Positions 58,003 to 64,000 of a stretch of 64,000 bases of DNA are shown here, in pieces. Origin of the DNA: CAVONB01 sp963697205 (GTDB lineage Bacteria; Pseudomonadota; Alphaproteobacteria; Rhizobiales; Hyphomicrobiaceae). The notes beneath the pieces were generated by a model. The model was not told the origin of the DNA. It saw only the letters and a program-made list of their open reading frames with translations, and ran no database searches. Location of the stretch: contig CAVONB010000004.1 in NCBI GenBank assembly GCA_963697205.1, positions 60,361 through 124,360 of the forward strand. Direction: 5' to 3'. The first letter of the stretch is position 1. Every line of letters begins with the position of its first letter. Both the position numbers and the translations under genes were made by a program.

Positions 58003-58077
58003 GTTGCGCAGGCCCGGGTCAAGGCAAAGCCCGCGAGCAACCTGGCAAATCAGCCTTGCGGCGGGCCTCGAAGGCGC

Positions 58078-58509
58078 CTAGCGCACGCGCTCCCAGGTGA
58101 TGGTGTTTTCGGGAACCTCGAGCGGGTTGAGCGTCACGCGATCCGGCCCGTCGAACGTGAAGCGCCGGACCACCGGCGCGATCGTCGAGGGATTGAGGCT
58201 ACCCTTGCGGTGATGGATCACCGTCTGGCTGGCCGCGTCGACGTCCCACGTTCCGAAGTAGGCAAGATAGCCACGAAAGGCGGCCGCAGCCTCCTCAGGG
58301 GTCGGATCGTTTGGCTTGGCGAACGCGGCACGCGCGTGGCCAGGCATCACCTGCACGGCCATATTGCCGCTGGCGTCGTAGACGATGAAGCCGGTCGAGC
58401 CCACGCCGCGGTCGGGATGCGGCGCTCCATGCTGGTCCGCCCCGACCAGCCGCCACATGCCGACGAACCGGCGGCGCAAATCCTCATGCGACGTCTGCTG
58501 CTGCGACAT
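58078..58509 (-). CDS. Lipocalin-like domain protein
   Basis: A 143-residue soluble protein with 'FVGMWRLVGADQHG', 'STGFIVYDASGNMAVQVM' and 'YFGTWDVDAASQTVIHHRKG', the pattern of the lipocalin-like (Lipocalin_5) family, a small beta-barrel that probably binds a hydrophobic ligand. No signal peptide. The start at 58509 gives 'MSQQQTSHEDL'. It lies 166 bp upstream of the minus-strand dehydrogenase operon and may be separately expressed. Confidence 0.85.
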   Translation of the reverse strand: MSQQQTSHEDLRRRFVGMWRLVGADQHGAPHPDRGVGSTGFIVYDASGNMAVQVMPGHARAAFAKPNDPTPEEAAAAFRGYLAYFGTWDVDAASQTVIHHRKGSLNPSTIAPVVRRFTFDGPDRVTLNPLEVPENTITWERVR

Positions 58510-58725
58510 GTCCGGCTCCGCGGTTGTGATCGTCGGTGGTCTTGGCCGCGCCCATCCATAACAGCTCCACGCCGACCGGCAAATGCCGCCGTACCGTCGC
58601 GCCGTGCCGGGCCCCCGTCCCGGCGCCGCGGCCCGCGTCGATTGTCGCAGCCTGTCTCGTCGGGATAGTCTCGCAGCGAGAACCAAAAGACGCTTTCGCA
58701 CGGAAACAACGAGGAGCAACGCGCC

Positions 58726-60096
58726 ATGGCCCAACCCAAGCGGCGACTGCATCTCAACATCCAGTCGAGCTATCCCGGCCATCCCGCCGGCTGGCGCACG
58801 CCTCAGGGCCACCGGTTGCCGGGCGAGGACGTCGCTCACTTCCAAGCCGTGGCGCGCGTCGCCGAGAAGGCGTTGTTCGACACCGTCTTCCTCGCCAACT
58901 CGCCCTCACTCATCGATACCGGCGACTTCCCCACGCGTTCCCTCGATCCCGTCGTCCTGATCGCCGCCGGCGCACTGGCGACCGACAAGGTCGGCTTCAT
59001 CCTGACCGCCTCGACCACCTTCAACCACCCGTACAATCTGGCCCGCCAGATCCTGTCGCTGGAACAGCTGAGCAAGGGTCGCGTCGCCTGGAACATCGTC
59101 ACCACCACCGACGAGCGCGCGTGCGGAAACTTCGGCATGACGACGTTGCCGCCCAACGACGCGCGCTACGCCATCGCCGCCGACTTCACCGACGCCGTCT
59201 TGAAGCTCTGCGACAGCTGGGAGGACGGCGCGCTCGTCGGCGATCCCGGAACCGGCGTATGGGCCGACCTCTCCCGCATCCACGCCATCGATCACGTCGG
59301 TCCCCATTTCTCCGTCTCCGGCCCCATGCAGGTGCCGCGCTCACCGCAGGGCCGCCCGCCGCTCGTCCAGGCCGGCAGTTCCCCGCAAGGCCGCGACTTC
59401 GCCGCCCGCTATGCCGACGCGATCTTCACCGTGCAGACCGCCAAAGAGGAAGCCGCCGCCTACTACGCAGACCTCAAGGCGCGCATCGCACGCCACGGTC
59501 GCGATCCCGACAAGGTGGCTATCCTGCCCGGCCTCTCCATCGTCATGGGCGGCACCGAGGCCGAAGCGCACAGACGATTGGCCGAGCTGGACGCCATCCA
59601 GAGCGACCGCTCCACGCTGGAGATCTTCGCCGAAAGCCTCGGCCTCCAACCGGGCGACCTCGACTACGACCGGCCGTTCCCCGAAGCACTCCTGGCAAAA
59701 GTCACCGAGGCCGACTGGCTGCGGCGCTCCACCGGCCACAATGCGGCACGCATGCGCATGCTGCGCGACCGTTCCCTGACCGTTCGCGAGATCATCGCGC
59801 GTGGCAGCGGCGGCCACTACCGGCTCGTCGGCACACCCGAGCAGATCGCCGACTTCATGGAGGACTGGGCCGACTCCGGCGCCGCCGACGGCTTCAATCT
59901 GTTCATGGACATCTACCCGGCCGGACTGGAGGCCTTCGCCGAGCATGCCGTCCCCATCCTGCAGCGCCGCGGTCGCCATCGCACCGCCTATGAGGGCACC
60001 ACGTTGCGCGACCATTTCGGATTGGAGCGAGCGCCAAATGCGCTCCGGCGCCCGCACCCCTCTGCCAAGATCGCGCCGGCTGCCACAACGGATTGA
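58726..60096 (+). CDS. LLM-class flavin-dependent monooxygenase (NtaA/SnaA/DszA type)
   Basis: 456 residues of the bacterial luciferase-like fold. 'GHPAGWRTPQGHRLPGEDVAHF' is the typical N-terminus, followed by 'LTASTTFNHPYNLARQILSLE', 'GRVAWNIVTTTDERACGNFG' and 'PPLVQAGSSPQGRDFAARYADA'. It uses reduced FMN from a separate reductase to oxidise a small organic or sulfur compound. The substrate is unknown. GAGGAG precedes the ATG. Confidence 0.93.
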   Translation: MAQPKRRLHLNIQSSYPGHPAGWRTPQGHRLPGEDVAHFQAVARVAEKALFDTVFLANSPSLIDTGDFPTRSLDPVVLIAAGALATDKVGFILTASTTFNHPYNLARQILSLEQLSKGRVAWNIVTTTDERACGNFGMTTLPPNDARYAIAADFTDAVLKLCDSWEDGALVGDPGTGVWADLSRIHAIDHVGPHFSVSGPMQVPRSPQGRPPLVQAGSSPQGRDFAARYADAIFTVQTAKEEAAAYYADLKARIARHGRDPDKVAILPGLSIVMGGTEAEAHRRLAELDAIQSDRSTLEIFAESLGLQPGDLDYDRPFPEALLAKVTEADWLRRSTGHNAARMRMLRDRSLTVREIIARGSGGHYRLVGTPEQIADFMEDWADSGAADGFNLFMDIYPAGLEAFAEHAVPILQRRGRHRTAYEGTTLRDHFGLERAPNALRRPHPSAKIAPAATTD

Positions 60097-60263
60097 GGCG
60101 GTCGCCCCCCGATATGGCCGTCCCCAAACGCAAGCCTCCAGGCCGCGCGGCTGACGCCCGCCGATCGACACGCCCCTTGGCGTCACGGCCCGCTCCCGCC
60201 TAGGATCGGGGCCGAACCCGCCACGCTGCCGCGCGCAGCTCCAGCCCACCGCCAGAGGACCCC

Positions 60264-62015
60264 ATGGCCAAAAGCCCCAAGATTGGAAAGATCGGCAAAG
60301 GCAATCTGCGCTCGCAGGCCTGGTTCGGCCGCCAGGACAAGATGGGCTTCGTCTATCGTTCGTGGCTGAAGAACAAGGGCATCCCGCACGACCAGTTCGA
60401 CGGCCGGCCGGTGATCGGCATCTGCAATACCTGGTCGGAGCTGACACCGTGCAACTCCCACTTCCGCACCATCGCCGAGCATGTCCGCTACGGCATCCTG
60501 GAAGCGGGCGGCTTCCCGCTCGAGTTCCCGGTGACGTCGCTCGGCGAGACGCTGATGCGGCCAACCGCGATGCTCTATCGCAACCTCGCATCGATGGACG
60601 TCGAGGAGTCGATCCGCGCCAACCCGCTCGACGGCGTCGTGCTGCTGGTGGGTTGTGACAAGACCACGCCGTCGCTGCTGATGGGCGCCGCAAGCTGCGA
60701 CGTGCCGGCGATCGCGGTCTCCGGCGGCCCGATGCTGCGCGGACCCTATCGTGGCGAGTACATCGGCTCGGGCACCAACACTTGGACGCTGTCGGAAGAC
60801 CTGCGCGCCGGCAAGATCTCGCTGGAAGAGTTCCACGAGGCCGAGAGCTGCATGCACCGCTCCCATGGCCACTGCATGGTGATGGGCACCGCATCCACGA
60901 TGGCCTGCATGGTCGAGGCGCTCGGCATGGGCATGCCCGGCAACGCCGCGATCCCCGCCGTCGATGCCCGCCGCAACGTGCTCGCCCGCGAGGCCGGCCG
61001 CCGCATCGTCGAGATGGTGCGCGAGGACATCGTGATGTCGAAGATCCTGACGCGCGCGGCCTTCGAGAACGCGATCCGCGCCAACGCCGCGATCGGCGGC
61101 TCGACCAACGCGGTCATCCACCTCATCGCGCTGGCGCGCCGCATCGGCGTGCCGCTGAAGCTCGAGGACTGGGACGAGTTCGGCACCGGCGTGCACACCC
61201 TCGTCGATATCAAGCCGTCCGGCAAATGGCTGATGGAGGACTTCTTCGAGGCGGGCGGCCTGCCAGTCGTGCTGCGCGAGCTCGGCGAGGCCGGCATGCT
61301 CAACAAGGACGCGATGACCGTCAACGGCAAGACCATCTGGGACAACAACAAAGCGGCACCCTGCTGGAAGCGCGAGGTCATCACGCCCTGGTCGAAACCG
61401 TTCAAGAAGAACACCGGCATCGCCGTCCTGCGCGGCAACCTCGCGCCGGACGGGGCGATCATCAAGCCGTCGGCGGCGACGGCAAAGCTGCTGAAGCACA
61501 AGGGCCGCGCCGTCGTCTTCGAATCGATCGAGGACTTCCACGACCGCATCGACGATCCCAAGCTCGACATCGACGAGACGTGCGTGATGGTGCTGAAAGG
61601 CGCCGGCCCAAAGGGCTATCCGGGCATGGCCGAGGTCGGCAACATGCCGATGCCGGCGCACCTCCTGAAAAAGGGTATCACCGACATGGTGCGCATCTCC
61701 GACGCGCGCATGTCGGGCACGGCGTACGGCGCCGTCGTCCTGCACGTCGCGCCCGAATCCGCAGCCGGCGGGCCGCTCGCGCTCGTCCAGAACGGCGACA
61801 TCGTCGAGCTCGATGTCGCCAAGCGCAAGCTGCACCTGCACGTCAGCGACGCGGAGCTGGCCAAGCGCCGCGCCGCGTGGAAGCCGCCGAAGCCGCACGC
61901 CGACCGCGGCTACGTCAAGATGTACGTCGACCACGTCAACCAGGCGAGCGAAGGCGCCGACCTCGACTTCCTCGTCGGCAAATCCGGCCGCGACGTGCCG
62001 CGGGACAATCATTGA
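60264..62015 (+). CDS. IlvD/Edd-family sugar-acid dehydratase
   Basis: A 583-residue Fe-S dehydratase. The three [2Fe-2S] cysteines can be placed at C63 ('SELTPCNSH'), C131 ('VGCDKTTPS') and C204 ('HGHCMVMGTA'). This spacing matches pentonate dehydratases such as L-arabinonate dehydratase, with a Lys at 133 and the catalytic Ser region 'ISDARMSGTAYG'. The sequence is closer to the sugar-acid branch than to the valine/isoleucine biosynthetic IlvD. Presence of Gfo/Idh and GntR genes nearby suggests pentonate or hexonate catabolism. Confidence 0.9.
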   Translation: MAKSPKIGKIGKGNLRSQAWFGRQDKMGFVYRSWLKNKGIPHDQFDGRPVIGICNTWSELTPCNSHFRTIAEHVRYGILEAGGFPLEFPVTSLGETLMRPTAMLYRNLASMDVEESIRANPLDGVVLLVGCDKTTPSLLMGAASCDVPAIAVSGGPMLRGPYRGEYIGSGTNTWTLSEDLRAGKISLEEFHEAESCMHRSHGHCMVMGTASTMACMVEALGMGMPGNAAIPAVDARRNVLAREAGRRIVEMVREDIVMSKILTRAAFENAIRANAAIGGSTNAVIHLIALARRIGVPLKLEDWDEFGTGVHTLVDIKPSGKWLMEDFFEAGGLPVVLRELGEAGMLNKDAMTVNGKTIWDNNKAAPCWKREVITPWSKPFKKNTGIAVLRGNLAPDGAIIKPSAATAKLLKHKGRAVVFESIEDFHDRIDDPKLDIDETCVMVLKGAGPKGYPGMAEVGNMPMPAHLLKKGITDMVRISDARMSGTAYGAVVLHVAPESAAGGPLALVQNGDIVELDVAKRKLHLHVSDAELAKRRAAWKPPKPHADRGYVKMYVDHVNQASEGADLDFLVGKSGRDVPRDNH

Positions 62016-62588
62016 AAACAGGACGTCCCGCCATCGCCATCCGGCGCAGGGGCTCTCCCCTGCGCCCAGCCATCAGATGTCGGCAGCTATACAGGAGCGG
62101 TCACCGGCCAGGATGGAATCTTCGGGTCCGCCACGATAGCCAGTCATGGCCGAAGTTGGGGGTTCTGAGCCCGGCCGCGAGAATACTCTTGCTTCGCCCA
62201 GTTAGCGTCCCAGTGCTGAGTAGGCAGAACATCACTTGCCCCACACCAATCGACCTGACAGGATGTCCTAAAGTGGGGGGGGCACCGCACTTTCGCCGAA
62301 TGCTCAACCTGCAAGGGCACGCGGCAGTTTTGGCTGACTAGCCCAGGCCTAGCAATTGCAGGCCCGATTGATGTGCTATCAACCCGCGAGTTGCAATGTT
62401 AAGGAATTGAAACGCTAAGTTTGGCCAAAGCGGCATGACCTCTCTAAATGGGATTACAACTCCGACGGTTTTGCGGTTCGCAAAAATCATTGGATTTCCT
62501 TGAGCCCCCATCCTCAAAGTTCTCAAAGTACGGGAGATCGGTTGTGATTCTGTGTGGCCGTGCGCGTGATTCGCAGAGCGGGCCGAGG
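62016..62588. other. Intergenic region between the dehydratase gene and the IS5-family element
   Basis: About 570 bases. The first part holds the hairpin at 62043-62066. The rest is clearly less GC-rich than the genome and has no convincing gene on either strand. It ends where the damaged IS5 element begins. It may be decayed accessory DNA at the edge of an island. Confidence 0.5.
62043..62066 (+). terminator. Perfect 10-bp hairpin after the dehydratase gene
   Basis: GGCGCAGGGG pairs with CCCCTGCGCC around a four-base CTCT loop, 28 bp after the stop codon. There is no T-run. Confidence 0.5.
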
Positions 62589-63450
62589 ATGTGGACGAAC
62601 GATAACCGGGCAACCTACGAGCGCAAGAGCTGCCGATATCCGAGCGATTTGACCGACGAGGAGTGGGCGATCATGATGCCGCTGATGCCGCCACCGAGAA
62701 AAGCTCGGCGTCATCCGGTGCCGGGAACACCGCGATCTGTTGAACGCGATCCTCTACGTGCTGACGACTGGGTGCCAGTGGCGCCAGCTGCCCGAAGGAT
62801 CTTTCCTTCGAAGAGCGTTCGTGCACGACTACCTCGTGTGCTGGGACCGCGACGGCGTGCTCTCGCGCGTGTGCATGACGCGCTCTCACGTGAAAGCGCG
62901 GGGGATCAGGGGCGAAACGCGACAGCAAGCCTCGCCATCGTCGACAGCCAGAGCGTGAAAAGCGCAGAAAAAGGGGGGCCTCGATCGACCCCTGCGGGTA
63001 CGACGCGGGCAAGAAGGTCAAAGGCAAGAAGCGCCACATCTGCGTCGATACGCAAGGCCTGCTGATCAACTTCGCGATCACGCCTGCCAACATCCAGGAC
63101 CGCGATATGGTCGCGCCCTTGCTTGCCATCGCGGCGCGGCGCTGCCCGACGCTTGCGCTTGCCGTCGCCGACGGCGGCTATCAGGGCGATCCGACTGCGA
63201 CAGCCGTGCGCGAGGACACCAGCCTGCCGCTCGAGATCGTCAAGCGGTGCGACGCGGCGAAAGGCTTCGTCGTTCTGCCCAGGCGATGGATCGTCGGCAC
63301 ATTCGGCTGGCTCGGCCGCTGCAGGCGTCTGGGCCAAAGAGGTACGAGAACCGCGTGCGCACCGCAGCCGGCCTTCCTCGTCATGGCTCTCATCCGGCTG
63401 ATGCTCCGGCGAATTGCCAGAGTGCTGAAATAGAGCCAGAATTATGAGGA
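62540..63450 (+). mobile_element. IS5-family insertion sequence (ends approximate)
   Basis: A transposase of the IS5 family with the flanks expected of a ~0.9-kb element. A weak inverted similarity exists between GGTTGTGATTCTG on the left and CAGAATTATGAGG on the right, so ends are approximate. It marks the border to AT-richer DNA on the right. Confidence 0.5.
62589..63433 (+). pseudogene. IS5-family transposase, broken by several frameshifts
   Basis: The protein begins 'MWTNDNRATYERKSCRYPSDLTDEEWAIMMP' in pieces and continues, in changing frames, with 'ILYVLTTGCQWRQLPE', 'AIVDSQSVKSAEKGGP', 'YDAGKKVKGKKRHICVDTQG' and 'LEIVKRCDAAKGFVVLPRRW', ending 'LIRLMLRRIARVLK'. These are the IS5 DDE blocks in order. 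At least six single-base indels are needed to join them, mostly extra G or C. Given the same kind of error in secA and yidC, some or all may be sequence artefacts, so real decay is not proven. Confidence 0.75.
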
Positions 63451-64000
63451 ACAAGAACTCTAGCGATCCAAAGTTTGCGGGCGCTTGGGAAGGCGCAAAA
63501 AAGCTAAATAGCGAGGCTTGGCCGAAAGGCGTCCCGGATATTCGCTGGCGAGCATATGTGTGTTGCTGGGCGGCGAAGCATGGGTTGTCCCTCGAAGGCG
63601 ATTTTGTCGAGTGTGGCGTATTTACGGGCATATTCTCATTGACAGTCGCGGACTATCTAGATTTTGCAAGAACAAACAAAAAGTTCTACTTATTCGACAC
63701 TTACTGTGGTCTTCCTGTTGATGCTCTACCTCCTGATGAGCGTGAGCGTGCCGCAGCCCACAATGATGAAATGTACTTTGATTGTTATTCGCTAGCAAAG
63801 CGGAACTTCACTCCATATTCCAATGCGATTTTGGTTCGCGGCATCATCCCCGAAACATTTAATGAGGTGAGCATTGACCGCGTCTCTTACCTATCTGTAG
63901 ATCTCAACAATGCAAGCTCAGAAAAAGCCACAATTGAGTATCTGTGGCCAAAGCTCTCACCAAGCGCAATGGTCGTAATTGATGATTATGCATGGCCTGG
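63444..64000 (+). CDS. TylF/MycF-like class I methyltransferase (3' end outside window)
   Basis: The frame is open from ATG 63444 to the window edge, 185 residues. 'PDIRWRAYVCCWAAKHGLSLEG' leads into the SAM-binding 'DFVECGVFTGIFSLTVADYL' and 'KFYLFDTYCGLP'. Later come 'ILVRGIIPETF', 'YLSVDLNNASSEKATIEYLW' and 'AMVVIDDYAWPG', where the two Asp are the metal ligands of TylF-type O-methyltransferases. Such proteins methylate sugars in antibiotics or surface glycans. Base composition is far more AT-rich than the rest of the window, and an IS5 element lies immediately upstream, consistent with a transferred glycan-type locus. Confidence 0.8.
   Translation, partial: MRNKNSSDPKFAGAWEGAKKLNSEAWPKGVPDIRWRAYVCCWAAKHGLSLEGDFVECGVFTGIFSLTVADYLDFARTNKKFYLFDTYCGLPVDALPPDERERAAAHNDEMYFDCYSLAKRNFTPYSNAILVRGIIPETFNEVSIDRVSYLSVDLNNASSEKATIEYLWPKLSPSAMVVIDDYAWP

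Noticed and set aside
60264..62015. Biosynthetic dihydroxy-acid dehydratase (IlvD)
   Set aside because: The TPCN/CDKTTP/HGHCMVMGTA pattern and neighbours fit the sugar-acid dehydratase branch better.

Overview
The window is about 64 kb of very GC-rich DNA (except the last ~1.5 kb) from an alphaproteobacterium, most likely of the order Hyphomicrobiales (Rhizobiales). The evidence is the rpmH-rnpA-yidC-engB-argB neighbourhood, a PpiC-type chaperone gene divergent from secA, a Usg-family gene, and several signature alphaproteobacterial families. No rRNA, tRNA or CRISPR array was seen. A key caveat is that at least sixteen single-base indels, mostly an extra G or C, break otherwise well conserved genes. 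Among these are secA (3), yidC (4), fdhD, an ABC-F ATPase gene, an acyl-CoA ligase gene and a decarboxylating dehydrogenase gene. In each gene, correcting the inferred indels restores one frame of normal length, so I read them as sequencing or assembly errors and not as gene decay.

Layout. 1-2.6 kb: two unrecognised membrane-protein genes and argB. 3.0-5.3 kb: an unusual gene for a Clp_N domain, a roughly 450-residue proline-rich region and a membrane-tail domain, inserted in opposite orientation between argB and engB. 5.4-9.05 kb: engB, yidC, rnpA and rpmH on the minus strand, behind a good promoter and an intrinsic terminator placed in the rpmH leader. 9.1-17.5 kb: a hydroxyisobutyrate-dehydrogenase-like enzyme, transporters (DMT, AEC), a fasciclin protein, a lysozyme-like lipoprotein and an ABC-F ATPase. 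17.55-19.25 kb: an IS1182-family insertion sequence with inverted repeats. 19.3-28.5 kb: a BNR-repeat protein, RNase PH, a glutamine amidotransferase with an SDR, MepA, MsrA, and an Mrp ATPase fused to DUF971.

28.6-32.4 kb: a TRAP transporter (small and large permease genes, convergent binding-protein gene). 32.7-38.1 kb: fdhD, then a redox or metal-type locus with histidine kinase, response regulator, two PepSY genes and a cytochrome b561, followed by RidA and DM13 genes. 38.6-44.2 kb: FMN hydroxyacid dehydrogenase, GMC oxidoreductase, a TPR-cytochrome c fusion and a PpiC foldase. 44.4-48.9 kb: secA-gpt-rpe. 49-54.5 kb: an LVIVD-repeat protein and an acyl-CoA cassette (SDR, MaoC, SDR divergent from an acyl-CoA ligase). 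54.5-62 kb: Usg, then a sugar-acid-type set (GntR regulator, Gfo/Idh oxidoreductase, isopropylmalate-type dehydrogenase, lipocalin-like protein, flavin monooxygenase, IlvD/Edd dehydratase). 62-64 kb: a damaged IS5-family element and an AT-rich TylF-like methyltransferase gene running off the edge, probably the border of a laterally acquired island.

How the genes work together: much of the window is housekeeping for the cell envelope and protein export (YidC, SecA, PpiC, MepA, transglycosylase-like lipoprotein). Around it lie accessory catabolic cassettes for organic acids, acyl-CoAs and sugar acids, each next to its own transporter or regulator. Functions below are assigned from motifs read by eye; no database search was possible.
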